The notes below the pieces were generated by a model. That model had not been told where the DNA came from, made no database searches, and saw nothing but the letters and a program-made list of their open reading frames with translations. From Phanerochaete sordida (taxonomy: Eukaryota > Basidiomycota > Agaricomycetes > Polyporales > Phanerochaetaceae): a DNA stretch of 64,000 nt. Numbering within the stretch: position 1 is the first letter of the stretch; each line of letters begins with the position of its first letter. The DNA lies in contig BPQB01000001.1 in NCBI GenBank assembly GCA_019973155.2, forward strand, positions 620,001 to 684,000, read 5' to 3'. Below are positions 1 to 11,036 of the stretch, piece after piece. Position numbers and translations under genes: made by a program.

Positions 1-18
1 CGCGGGCGTGTGTGCGTG

Positions 19-62
19 TGGTGGTGGTGGTGGTGGTCGCGGTGGTGGTGGTGGTGGTCGTG
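19..62. repeat. TGG/GTG simple-sequence tract
   Basis: Two runs of tandem GTG/TGG triplets separated by a short GTCGC interruption. Translating it gives only poly-Trp or poly-Gly/Val, so the open frame over it is not credible as a gene. It is a low-complexity microsatellite. Confidence 0.8.
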
Positions 63-1740
63 GACGTGGCGGAAGCAGGGCACAGCGTCGGAATGTGCGA
101 GGTGCGGCCTAGATACAGCCGCTGAAAGGCCCGTGGTCCGTGTGCGCGCTGACGGCAGCCGGCTTGGCCTTTGGGTTGGACGTCGGACTGGGGCCTGGGC
201 AGGGCGCGCGGGCTGGTCGGTGCCGCGCACGGCGTGGGGGCTGCAGGTTTTATACCGAGTGTGCTGGGAGCGCGCCGTGGGCAATGCGCGCGGGCGCGTG
301 CGGCGCAGCGGCCGGGCACCTCGCGCCCCGGAGCCGCCGCTGCGTTGCCGACTCCCACGCACTGGTGCGTTGGCGTGGCGGGCCCGCGGGACGTACGTGG
401 CATGCGACGGCAGTGGTAACGCAAGGGCGGGAAGAGGACGTGCTGATATTGCGCGTTCTCACGGCGCCGACGTCGCCTGGGTACGCTGCAGCTGGGGAAC
501 GTCTCACGCGCGGCCGAGGCGGTGGGCTGCACGCCCCGAGCCGCGGCTGCTGCACATGCTGATCACAGGCGACGCTCCATCGGTGGGAGAGAGCTACATA
601 TAGCGAGCACGAAGTGTATTTCTGTGGGAGGTGTGCTACGGGGCCCGTAGAACGGTGCGCTGTGACGCGCCCATGGCACGTTTCCGAGCGCGATGCGCCT
701 GTCAGGGAAGGGCTGCTCTGACTTGCGCGGGAGAATAAGGAGGACTGATGACCCAGGCGTGTGTATCATATTAGACGAAGCTCTCTGTCGCGGTCCCGTA
801 GCACCGACGTATAGCAGCTAGTCGGGCGATCCGCCGTCAACACGATTAACATAGGACGTCGTTTCGTCATGCTAAGCTGCCCCAGGTACAATTCGATGGT
901 CATGAGTATATTGGGGACGATGCGCGGCGGAGTGGTGCTTGGAATGAACATAAGAGAGACCATACACTGAAATGACCCCCACTGCGCACTGCGTCCAACA
1001 GCAAAAGTCGCAAGGGCAGCGCTCGCAGGAATAGCCAGCAGGCAGTGCTGCACGGTGTGTATGCGTGTCTAGACGTCTGTGGAGGACAAAAGGACGGCCG
1101 CAGGCGCGAAGCGGGATGGAGCCGACGAATTTGTATTGCAGGCCGGAGCCGGGAATAGGCACTCGGCTTCGGTGTGCTGGCGCGTGCCTCGTGTCGTGCG
1201 GCCGCGCATCCTGGCTGTCTGCGATCCAGGTGAGTTCAGCGTGTTGTTATGGGCGCGGTGGGAGTCTGTGCTGGTGCGTCGTCCGAGAGCAGGCGTCGGT
1301 CACTTCCGGTGTCTTGTGCCGTGCCGACCTGGGAGCGGATCAAACGCCACCATTCCCAGCGCTGCCATCTTTGGGCACGATTATCGCGATCTGACCAATG
1401 GGCTGTCAGCCAGCGCCTCCTGCGAGGCACGCGCCGCGCTCCTCCCGCCGCCTGTGGAGCCGGCCTGTGGGGCTCTGGCAGGAAAGACACCCTGCGGTGT
1501 GCTTGTAGAGCGTGCGGTGCGGTGCTCTGCAGGCCATACGTGTTGTGTTGCGGTGAAGCTCCGTAGCGACAGGACGAATTAGCCTTTTGGGCGGGGACAA
1601 ATCGGGGCCAAAACCCGGGCCCACCCGGCAGGCTTACAGATTTCATCCGTTCTAGATCATCGTCTTACCCCGTGCTGACAACTGCTCGCCTCAGCCTCGC
1701 GTGCCACCACCCACGCCAGGACCTGTCCTGCTTCTCTCCG
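63..1740. other. gene-free stretch at the left edge
   Basis: I find no reading frame with splice-consistent exons, recognisable motifs or plausible composition. The open frames are short, GC-driven and overlap on both strands. Nothing RNA-like was recognised. The right end (about 1690-1900) is C/T-rich and serves as the RCF2 promoter and leader. Confidence 0.5.
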
Positions 1741-1746
1741 CATCTC

Positions 1747-1753
1747 TATATAA
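1747..1753 (+). promoter_or_regulatory. TATA box of RCF2
   Basis: TATATAA lies about 150 bp upstream of the RCF2 start codon in a pyrimidine-rich leader, which is a typical arrangement for a fungal core promoter. Assignment is by position only. Confidence 0.5.
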
Positions 1754-1903
1754 CAATACCGCGCTCCCCTGCCAACTCTCCTCACTCGTCTCAGGACATA
1801 CACCTGCCCACCACCTCTACAACCACCGCCCGACCGGTCCAGAAGAACCCGCCCACCCTTTCCATCCTCACACCAAACCTCTAGAGCAACCTCGCCGACC
1901 AAA

Positions 1904-2683
1904 ATGAAGGTGAGCACCTGTGGGGACCCGGAGCGCCAGCACAATCCACTAACGGCTCATCTTTCAGCTCGCCACCAAGGAAGAGCTCGAGGGCCACCAG
2001 AACGCGACCATCCGCGGCGCCATCGAGGGCACCGTCGCCGGCCTCGCGCTCGCGCTCCCGCTGGGCTACCTCGCGAACCGGCGGTGGCCGGCCTTCCGCG
2101 CGCTGCCGCCGCAGCTCAAGGCGCTCGCCGCGATCCTCATCGTCATCCCCGCGTACTCGGTGCAGGCCGAGCGGCGCGGCGTCGAGTTCGACGAGTCGAC
2201 GTGGACGGGCGCGGGCGCGATGGAGCTGCGCCGCGTGCGCTCCGCCGACGAGGCGCACTGGGAGAGCCTCAGCGCGGCCGGCAAGTTCAAGGAGTGGGCG
2301 ATGCACAACCAGTACAAGGTCATCGTCGGCTCGTGGGCCGCCAGCATGGCCCTCGCCGGCGCGATCGTCATGGCGAACCGCCACCAGACGATGCCGCAGA
2401 AGATCGTGCAGGCGCGTATGTGGGCGCAGGGCCTCACCATCGGCGTCATCATCGGCGCCGGCGTGCTCACGCAGAGCCAGCGCCAGAAGCAGTTCGAGGA
2501 GCGCGTGAGTGCCTATTCTTGCTTGGGCCCGCGTGCGGTTGCTGACGTGCTTTGCGCTTTCCCTAGTCGGTAGACCATTCGTGGGCGAACATCATCGAGG
2601 AGCAGCAGCGCGAGGACGAGGAGGTTGCGGCGCACAAGGCGCAGAAGCTCGAGATCCCCGCTGTCCTCAAGGCCAGCGTGTAG
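1904..2683 (+). CDS. RCF2: Respiratory supercomplex factor 2 (HIG1-domain protein)
   Basis: Exons 1904-1909, 1968-2504 and 2567-2683 give 219 residues, close to the yeast Rcf2 length. The first coding exon is only six bases (Met-Lys) and splices to a segment starting LATKEELEGHQNATIRGAIE, the characteristic Rcf2 N-terminus. Two hydrophobic segments lie at about residues 20-65. A HIG1-type hairpin follows at about 110-185 (KEWAMHNQYKVIVGSW onward), then a charged C-terminal helix rich in Glu/Gln. Rcf2 is known as an inner-mitochondrial-membrane factor that associates with cytochrome c oxidase and III-IV supercomplexes; that role is inferred from family membership. A TATA box and CT-rich leader precede it, and AATAAA follows at 2907. 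The single-reading-frame alternative starting at the same ATG without splicing gives an arginine-rich nonsense product. Confidence 0.88.
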
Positions 2684-2906
2684 ACCACCTGCCACATACC
2701 CTTCCACACCTCATCAGGACACTGCCGCAATACCTCTGCATCTCTCAGGAGCACTTTGTATCCTATAGGCTGCTTAATATCTTGCCTGCGCCCCATGTAG
2801 AAAATTATCTTATTCGCACTCGTTCGGGATCCTGCTGTACCACCCTCATCACTGCTCCCTGCATACACACACCGAGTAGACACATCAATATTGTATTTAC
2901 GGGACC

Positions 2907-2912
2907 AATAAA
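2907..2912 (+). terminator. polyadenylation-type signal after RCF2
   Basis: AATAAA lies 224 bp after the RCF2 stop codon in an A/T-richer patch. It is the expected kind of 3'-end element, and no other signal was evaluated. Confidence 0.35.
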
Positions 2913-3389
2913 CACACCCCGAATGTCTACAGCTCGCTAGCGTGCCACACCAATACTCGTGAAGCGGCGTCCTTGCTGGTCTCTAAGGCCTGGGCTGAGG
3001 ACCTCACAGTGCCTATGCTGACATGGGTCAAGACTTTCGGCCAATGAAGGACAGCAAGCGGGGACAACCTGTCCTCCTCGCAATCTATATGCCTGCCTAG
3101 TGACGGCGAGCTGTCCCTTCGTGCCAGGACAGCGCTCACGGAATGCACTACGCGACCGAGTGCGACGCACTCTAAAGGTGCCTCCTCGCACGCAACGTCG
3201 TGCAGCCGGCCTCGTTCGCCGCACGCACCCGCAGGTGCAAGGCCCCGTCCCGGACGCGGTCATCGCAGCCGTGGCTCGTCTCCTCCCGCTCCAACCCCCG
3301 CGCCCACAAGCAGAGTCAGCCCCGTTTCCTCACGAACCGCTTCATGCCGCTGCATGCTGATCATGCGCGGACTCGGACCTCGAGGTGTC

Positions 3390-3960
3390 CAAGTACTCGA
3401 CCGTGCGCTTCCGCGACGGCGTGACGGGAGCGGGCCGAGCTCGAGGACGTCGCCGCGCGCACGCTTGTCATCGGGGTTGAGAGCGGCCGTGAGGTCTATG
3501 GCGGCTGAACAATGCGCGGGACAGGCGAACCTTCGTGCGTTGGTCATCGCGTCTGCCCGTCAGGCAGGGCTCGAGCCAGATACGCTGGCTTCTTGGCGAG
3601 CTTGACACCGGAGCAGTTGGTGCCCAGCTGGCTGGGATCTGAGAAGCCACGAATCAGAAGTGAGTAGGAAGGTGGAGAACACACTGTGCCAGGTTTCCAA
3701 GGCCCTGTGAGTCCCCATCTTTGTTCAAGGTGGTGCCCGACGAGCAGCGGGGAAGAGCATCAAAGTCGGTGCAACGCTTGCGAGACGTCCCCCAGCTTGT
3801 GGCGAGGGCCAAGAGAGCATATGAGCCGACTTAGTTCTCTATCTAGTGACTCTCATGGGCTTCAGGGCAAGAGTAGAGGCGTGTCAAGAAGGATGGAGGT
3901 GTCGGCGCGTCGAGCGAGATGGAGGCGCGGGGCAAAGCTAGGGCAAAGCATTTCGCGGCG
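3390..3960 (+). repeat. diverged direct repeat, copy 1
   Basis: Resembles 4990-5480 in the same order. Shared blocks include GTGCGCTTxCGCGACGGCG, GCCAGxTTTCCAA...CAAGGTG, GACGAGCAGCG and GTGCTTGCGAGACGTCCC-like strings, with many substitutions and small indels between them. No intact reading frame is conserved between the copies, so I treat this as an old duplicated or transposon-derived relic. Confidence 0.5.
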
Positions 3961-4989
3961 TTCGCGGCGCGTCCCCAGAAAGCGCTGCCTCCAGCATCCG
4001 CCAGCCTGTTTCTACTCGTCATGCAACATAGCAGGGGAATAACCGTAGCGAACCCTTCCTAGAAGCATACGTCAAATTTTACGTCTGTAGAAAACAGCAG
4101 GCCGCAGGCACTGACGCAGATGTGCGCCGCCACCGCAGCGCTAAAGTCAGACTCTTAACGGACGCACAACAATCGTGCCAGGGCGGACACAACCGCATCC
4201 GGCGAGGGCTCAACTCGACGACGGGCAGCCTCTCGAGGCGGGCAGCATCGCTGGAGGCCTGCGTCAGGTGAGCCCGTTGATTCGCGTTAAACAAACCCAC
4301 GTGATCGCGATCGCCTCCCGCCAGCCTCCCCAGCCGCCAGGGTATAAATACCCCCGTGCCCCCCGCTCAGGCTCTTCAGCGGGTCCAGTCCTTCGTGGAA
4401 GCGGGGACTGGGTGTACCCCCCGCTGGGCAGGTCTTGACCCATCTGCCGCCCAGGGGACGTCCCTCTCCTGGGTACTGAGGAACGCTTCACGCGGAACAC
4501 CTGGATTTGCACTCTACGGTGGCCCGTCCACGCTCTTGACGGGGCAGTGGGCGGGCTCCTCGAGGCTTGTGCAGCTTGCGGGCTGCCTTGCCGGCCTATT
4601 GGAAGGGCTGGAAGGCTCTTCTGATATGGTTCCCCGAAGGATGGGCGACTCCTGTCGTCCTGGTGCAGGCCTCTACGTGGCCCTTCGGGACAAGTACCCT
4701 GTGCGACTTTGGTCAGCAGGCGAAACCAACATGCACACAAAACCTTGCCCAGAGTGGTCTTGTAGTATTGAGAAGTATGACTTGAATACATATGGTTTAT
4801 CAGCTCTAGAACGTGTGCCAGTTGCGTGCCAGTGCCTGCGGCGCGATAGCATCTAACTTGCGAAGTTCGAACGACCGGTCTCAGAAAAGTCTCGTTCTTC
4901 ACCGAGGCAAGGCCCACTGAGTGCAGCCGGCGCATGGCGAGGAGCACGACGCTGGTCGCGTCCGCCTTCTACGCGCCTCCAGTGCGCCG

Positions 4990-5480
4990 TCGACCGGTGC
5001 GCTTTCGCGACGGCGGATGGGTCAGTCGAAACTCCGCGCACCGCTCGTCGCGTCCGTGCGTGGTGTCCAGCTTCAGCCAAAGAGCGCGGGGTTTTGTAGC
5101 CGGCCCGAGTCGCTTGACACGGAAGTCGTCAGTTGGCGACCTGGCTGGATACCGCGTACGCGCGAATCGCAAGAGAGCAGAACGGAAGAGGACACACTAC
5201 GCCAGATTTCCAACACCTCGTCAGCCCCCACCTTTGTCCAAGGTGTTGCCGGACGAGCAGCGAGTAAGAGGGTCGAAGTCGGTGCAGTGCTTGCGAGACG
5301 TCCCTCCCGGCGTCGCGCTACGGTCCACAGCTTGCGGTGAAGGCGAAGAGAGCAAGATGCCGGGTTTGTTTCTCTCTGGTAGATTTTGAAGGCACCAGGG
5401 GAAGGGTCAAGAGGTGTCGAGAACGATGCAGGAGTCGGCGAGCTGAGCCAGATGGAGGCTCGGACGAAACGTTGGGAGCG
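4990..5480 (+). repeat. diverged direct repeat, copy 2
   Basis: Partner of 3390-3960 about 1.6 kb upstream. The best-matching part is 5200-5360, covering CCAGATTTCCAACACC, CAAGGTGTTGCCGGACGAG and GTGCTTGCGAGACGTCCC. The copies are too diverged to assign a family by eye. Confidence 0.5.
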
Positions 5481-5686
5481 CAAACCTTGTCTTCCTTCAC
5501 TTATCACACATATTCGGAGCGATGTATGCGAATCTACCTTGCATTCCTGCTAGTGTGGGTAGAATAGTACAGATGCGAGGGGATGTTATGCGAAGAGAAT
5601 AATGTAGCAGAATAAACAGAGAGAAAGGCGAACGTCGAAGAAAATGAAACAAAATGCGCAAGAAGTCCCTGTCCCAAGAAATCGTG

Positions 5687-8264
5687 TCATGAGGATAACG
5701 CCAGCTTCTTCGTCGGCGGCGTCAAGCTGTCTCGTCCGTCCTCCTTTGGTATCGCCTCCTCGTCCTCAGCCTTCCGCTTCGTGCCCGCGACAGCCTTGGT
5801 CGGCGACCCCGGTGGCGAGCGCGAGAGCTGTGGCTTGGTGTCGTCGTGCGTCGACCGCGCGCTCTCCGGCGTGCGAGACCTACTCCTGCTACCAGAGATT
5901 TCAGTGCGAAGGCGCGAAGCCAGCGTCGACTTCGACGACATCGCTTCTGCGTGGCAAGTGGCATGATATATCTGTGTGCGAAGCGGGTAAGGCCGGGGAC
6001 GCGGCGATAGTGAGGGGACAGGTCGACGTACCCGGTCGTCCTTCTTCACCGCATTGCGCCACACCCACTCCTCGTCGTCCTCCATAAACTCAGACTTCAA
6101 AGTCTCCTTACAGATCGGACACGCGATCGCCTTCGCCTCGTCGCCGGGAGGGACGACAACGAACATCGCTCGCAACTCAGCGTCACGCTTGGCAGCCTCT
6201 TCGGCCGCATAAGCCTTTCCATTGCCGCGAGATCCATCAGCACGACCCTTGCCCTTGATATCTACCGCTCCATCATGTAACCAGTCCTAAAGAAATATAG
6301 TAAGCATTGAAGGCATACATGAACGAAGGAAAGGGCGTACGTCAATACCAACAAACCAGCTGCGGCTGTACCCACGACCACCCGCCTGGCTCAACTTGCG
6401 ATTCTGGTTGAAGTGCATATCGAGATGGTCTTGCAGCTTCTTCTTGCCCGCGACGTCGCCCGGGAACCGGACGCCGCACTGCTTGCATTGACTGGGCAAA
6501 TTGCCATACAGGAAGTCGGTGATGGGCGGTCGTTGTCTGCGAGGAGGGATGAGAGACGGTCTCGAGAACGAAAATAAGGAATACTCACTTGACGATATCA
6601 GCGCTGGTCAGCTTGATATTGACTGCAAGGATGGCAGCCCGATAATCCTGCGCAGGGTCCTTCGCGATATCAGCAGACGGAGTTCCCTCGCGTGCATCCG
6701 CGCTCGATCCGGCGCCGACCGGTGTGCTCGACGATGACAATACACCCGACTTCAACAAAGAGCTCAATATCGAAGAGATATTGGCGGGTACGGGAGGCGC
6801 AGCAGGGACGGCCGCCGATGATGTTGAGGCGACGGGCTGAAGCAGCGATACAGACGCCGGAACCGACTCAGCCTTGACAGGAGGATACGCCGCGGGATAT
6901 GACGGCTGAGAGTGATATGACGGCTGTACAGGGGGGTATGCGGGCTGAGGGACGGGCGGCTGAGCAGCAGAGGCGGGGGCTTGGTACGGAGCCGCTGGTA
7001 CATGAGGCATCGGTGCTACATGCTGCGTAACAGACGGCTGTGCTGGAGACATCGTGCGAAGCTGGGTCAGAATCTGGGACAGTTCTTCCTGGGATACACC
7101 GGTCTGCACGAATTTTCGGAGCTAGGAGTATAGTGTTAGCACGAGAAAAGCCGGCGCCATACAGACGAGGAGCCTACCTGGTACAGCACGGAGACATGAC
7201 CTTGTGTTTGCTTGTCGTAAGGGTTCGTCTGCAGAGTGCGTTGTTTACTGCTCAAGACAAATTCGAGCTCGCTGAGCACTTGCGCCGCTGAGACTTGACT
7301 GTCTCTCGAGGACTGAGGGAGGGGAGCGTAAGCGGGGGTTGACCGACGGTGACGACGTCGGCGACGAACCCCTTGAGTCGCTTCTCCGCCCCATATCTGG
7401 CGTTCAATTGCTACCTGAGGGACTGGACCGAAAAGCTCACGCCCATTCGGAGCGCCTGTTCGCCATGTAAGGAGCATCTCCTCCATCTTTCCGCGGGTGC
7501 TCTGATCAACTTGCTCATAGGTATCGAGGAATAGCTTGACGACAACGTTGTTGAAATGGCGGGCGTATGGCTCGTAGACGTTCTTCGAGATTGCGTCGAG
7601 AAGGTAAAAGGCGGGCAGCTTCATCCATGGTGGCACCTAACGTCAAGCATTAGTCAGGGCGCCTGCGATATTCGAACACAAGTGGGGACAGGGGGGTCGA
7701 CAAGCGGGAGGGTAACAAGGACAGCGAGAAGCCGACATGGATGCAGACACAGGAGGGTACTCAGGCAACCACTAGAAGTGGCGAAGTAGAACGGCAGCCC
7801 GCCGAACCGCTGAGACCCGTGTATCTTTCTCATGCCGCTCACGACTACACTACATACATGCACAGAGTACTACAGATGGATATGCATATATCGAGGCCGC
7901 AGCATCGCCAAAGCCACGATGCATGGGAAGGGGGAGGGATGCATGAGTGAGGGGGATAGAGTGGATGACTCACCCGTCGAATATGCTGCTCGAGACAGCT
8001 GACGACGATCTCAGCGTAGCGTGAGTACTCCTGTGCGATCATCGAGAGGGTCTGTATGATGGGCCTAGAGTTGACGGTCAGCTCAGCAAGGCGCGACACA
8101 TAATCCCGACGGAAATAGTTGGGATCTGCATAGTAAACGTGCTGAGGGTTCGGAGGGGGAGGGGGTTGCTGGTAGTAGCTCGAGGGCGGTAGAGAATGCT
8201 GAGGGTATGTCTGGGCGGGATACTGCATGTGGCCGTAGGCCTGACTCTGGGGATATGTCGCCAT
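5687..8264 (-). CDS. PCF11: mRNA cleavage/polyadenylation factor Pcf11
   Basis: Exons in reading order: 8264-7974, 7636-7178, 7121-6589, 6491-6341, 6286-6032, 5971-5687 (657 residues). The N-terminus has a Pro/Gln/Tyr-rich lead. It is followed at about residues 49-180 by a CTD-interacting domain (RLAELTVNSRPIIQTLSMIA, then KLPAFYLLDAISKNVYEPYA). The middle is a Pro-rich spacer with an SSILSSLLKSGVL helix. A first zinc site (CKQCGVRF ... H..H) lies at about 430-455. A second (CPICKE ... YHATCH) lies at about 527-567, matching the two zinc modules that flank the Clp1-binding region in Pcf11. The family binds phosphorylated RNA polymerase II CTD and acts in cleavage factor IA and termination in the nucleus. 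Intron 1 (337 bp) is unusually long for this locus. The start is the first Met before the CID and leaves 586 bp to divergent RPL9. Confidence 0.88.
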
Positions 8265-8851
8265 CGCCTGAGCACTTAGCGGGATCTGGTCTGGAGGATG
8301 ACAGAGGCGTCGTCGAGTGGATCACAACGACTCAGTCTGCGGTCACGTAGGATTGCGTGGTCGATTCCGGGCCGGGAGGGGCTAGCTGTTCGAAACGATG
8401 CCTGCCTATAGGCTCTTACAGCTGCTCGCAAGCAGGACGGTCGGGGGACAGCAACTGCTCAGAGAAGTCGATGGTCAAGGTGTGAAAAACGCTGGCTCGC
8501 CTCCGGTCGGACAATACCCTCCTGTTTCAAAGTCCGCAGGACCCGTTTGGGCACAGGGGCCACGTCGGCCCAGACCCGGCCCCAGCTCCTTCCGCATTCG
8601 GGAAGCGCCCTAACCGCCCGTTCAGACAGGCCAAATCATCCACCCAACGCCGCCGTCGCGCTCCTCAAGACCTCTAACCAGCCGTGAGTACCGAATCTAT
8701 GCTCGTACAGGGTCCTGGGAGAGGGTATGGTGCTGCTGGGTGAATTTGAGGAGATTCGGAGGAGAAAAAGACGGCGGAAGAGGATGGATTGCGCGGACTT
8801 GACTTGGATGCGCTTGCAGGCATAGGTCACTCACACTAGCTTTCTTTCAAG
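8265..8851. other. shared divergent promoter region PCF11/RPL9
   Basis: Lies between two divergent start codons and has no supported gene. The right part holds the RPL9 leader with a probable 5'-UTR intron. Confidence 0.6.
8684..8839 (+). other. probable 5'-UTR intron of RPL9
   Basis: A strong GTGAGT donor at 8684 and CACTAG acceptor ending at 8839 lie 12 bp before the RPL9 ATG. A second candidate acceptor (CTTGCAG) ends near 8820. Leader introns are common in fungal ribosomal protein genes. RNA evidence would decide which acceptor is used. Confidence 0.45.
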
Positions 8852-9586
8852 ATGCGGGACATTCTCAAGACCGAAGAACTCGACATTCCGGAGGGCGTTG
8901 AAGTCACCGTCAAGTCCCGCCTCGTCACCGTCACTGGCCCCCGTGGTACCCTCACCAAGAACCTGAGGCACGCCGATGTCGACATCCGGCTGGTGAAGGG
9001 CAAGGTCGACCGTGTCACCCTGGCGGTCTGGCAAGGTGGCAGGAAGCACGTCGCTGTCCTCCGCACGCTCAGGAGTCTCATCAACAACATGATCATCGGT
9101 GTGACCAAGGTGCGTGCGCCGTGTTTGCTCTTGACTTGAACTTGTCCGACCTCAAATTTTTGGTATGTAGGGCTTCCAGTACAAGATGCGCGCCGTCTAC
9201 GCCCATTTCCCCATCAACTGCATCATCCAGGACAACGGCAACAAGCTCGAGATCCGTAACTTCTTGGGCGAGAAGGTGCGTCAGAAATTCAAAGCGATCA
9301 TACAAAGTCACTAATGACTGTCTATTCAGCTTGTCCGCCACGTTGATATGCTGGACGGTGTCACCGTCGCTGAGTCGAAGGCCCAGAAGGATGAGCTCAT
9401 CCTTGAGGGCAACGACGTCCAGAACGTCTCCCAGTCAGGTACGTCTCCTACAAATTTACTACGACTCGAGCTGACACCCGTACAGCGGCTTCCATCCAGG
9501 GTATCTGCCGGGTACGGAACAAGGATATCCGTAAATTCTTGGATGGTATCTACGTCTCCGAGAAGGCGACCGTTGTTACGGAGTAA
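8852..9586 (+). CDS. RPL9: 60S ribosomal protein L9 (uL6)
   Basis: Exons 8852-9109, 9171-9275, 9330-9438 and 9486-9586 encode 190 residues, the normal length for eukaryotic uL6. The sequence opens [18 protein letters not shown] and carries the repeated uL6 fold with [10 protein letters not shown] and a C-terminal [20 protein letters not shown], both diagnostic. All three coding introns have clean GT...AG ends and preserve phase. The protein sits at the GTPase-associated centre of the large subunit (family knowledge). It shares a divergent promoter with PCF11. The pyrimidine-rich CTTTCTTTC immediately before the ATG fits a ribosomal protein leader. Confidence 0.95.
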
Positions 9587-9850
9587 CTTAATTGATACTC
9601 CCTCCTCTATTATTCCTTGCCATCGGTGGTGCTGGTCCCTGTATTTTTCCCTCCCCGCAAAAGTCTGCATGTCGCATGTCCCTACCACTATGCCGCCGCT
9701 ATGACACGCCATGTTTGCACTCAGACTAGGACCATCAAGCGTGGAATGCAGTCGCGTCATTACGGTCGATTCAACTAGCCAAGCGTACAGGTATATCTAT
9801 TATATTCGAACGAGGACACTAAGTACAGGAGTGATGGCAGGCAATGCGCG

Positions 9851-10876
9851 TCATCGGATGAAGGGGATGAGGGTGCCAACACGTTCGCGGTAACGAACAT
9901 AGTCTTGTCCGAAGAAACGAACGAGAGCTTGCTCTTCGTCTAGATGTTCGTGTCAGAACAGCAGCTACACGCAGCATGCGCAGCAACGTACATTTGGTTC
10001 TCAAATTGAAAAATCGCCATAGAATTGCCAGGTAGACAACAAAGCTGACTGAGTTCTGTAGCACAAGCTGCGTTCCCAGTGCCCAGTAGAAGAATCCGGC
10101 GTAGGATGGGTGACGGGACCAGCTGGAGGGCAAGGTTGGTCACTGCTTAGCCTTACAGCTAGTGGAGTTTGACTTACGCATAGATGCCGTCTGTGACAAG
10201 CTGGTGCGACTCGGCCTTCCTGAAGGCGACTTGATGCGAGAAGTTCGTTGCTGCATGGATCATAGCCCCAGATCGCAGCACCTGGCCGATGACCACAAGG
10301 ACAACGCCTGGCAGACAGAATTAAATGGGGGCGGTGCTATTAATGACACGATGCACATACCGATAGTCGAGACATAGGGAAAGCTCTTGAGCCCTGGTCT
10401 GAACCAGAGGCTAAGCAGGTATTCGGTGACCGCGACGCCATGAGCAATGTGGTACATCGACCCGTTCTCTAAGAGAAAGGCTGCAAGGGGAATGTCAATG
10501 ATTGCTGTTACACCCTCCAGGGGGAATGATACTCACAGTCGACGCTGCACTTCTCCCTGTTCCACCCTGCGGTCACCGCGAACTCGCCCCAGTGGAACGC
10601 CGCCCATGCGGCGCAGAAGAAGCCGAGTTGGCGGGTGCACCACCAGTAGCTGTACGGCCCTGCGAGGGCCATCGAGATGCCTGAAAAGAAGAGACCTCCT
10701 AGAATGAACGAGATCGCGGAGGCGGCCAGCGGTGTATTCGGTATACGGGTGCCAGTACGCGTAGCAGTCGGTATTGGGCTCGTCTCTAGCGGGCCCTGTG
10801 GGGCCGGGGCGGCTGGGCGACGCCGCAGGACGTCTTCGGGGCCCTCGAAGGCGGGTATGCCGTTAGGAGAGGCCAT
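9851..10876 (-). CDS. STE14: Protein-S-isoprenylcysteine O-methyltransferase (ICMT/Ste14)
   Basis: Exons 10876-10537, 10480-10361, 10307-10178, 10122-9992 and 9939-9851 give 269 residues. After a ~50-residue Pro/Thr-rich N-terminus come several membrane segments (for example LAASAISFILGGLFFSGISM). The C-terminal half carries the family signature SRHPSYAGFFYW at about 198-209 and ends with the conserved EEQALVRFFGQDY motif. ICMT is an ER-membrane enzyme that uses S-adenosylmethionine to methylate the C-terminal prenylcysteine of CaaX proteins, including Ras, Rho and fungal mating pheromone precursors (family knowledge). Every exon junction restores the motif order. The start at 10876 is the first Met; a longer frame upstream would run into the promoter shared with MEF2. 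Confidence 0.92.
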
Positions 10877-11036
10877 GGCGATGAGGCTGTGGGATGCATC
10901 GCAGACAATAAACGGTGCGGAGGTCAAGAGAGGTTGTTTGGCTTTGTTGGCAGGGGAAAGCGCGTCGGCTAGACGCCAAAGCGGGCACACCTTGTCCTCG
11001 CACTCTGCACCGCTGTGGCGTGTGCTCTCCCGCGCG
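10877..11036. promoter_or_regulatory. 160-bp bidirectional promoter STE14/MEF2
   Basis: Only 160 bp separate the divergent STE14 and MEF2 start codons, so the core promoters of both must lie here or overlap the transcribed leaders. No clear TATA box is visible. Confidence 0.55.

Larger units (their letters stand above)
2913..5686. other. gene-poor interval with degenerate repeats
   Basis: No supported coding gene. Two stretches (about 3390-3960 and 4990-5480) resemble each other and are listed separately. A region near 4340 carries TATAAATA in GC-rich surroundings and could be a promoter-like or LTR-derived fragment, but no partner copy or terminal repeat was found here. The left ~200 bp is the RCF2 3' region. 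Confidence 0.45.

Noticed and set aside
1079..1582. 167-codon open frame near the left end
   Set aside because: Overlaps several other frames of equal length, has no splice-consistent extension and no motif.
4330..4860. TATAAATA-bearing stretch as an LTR
   Set aside because: No second copy, terminal TG...CA pair or target duplication found in the window; too weak to list as an element.
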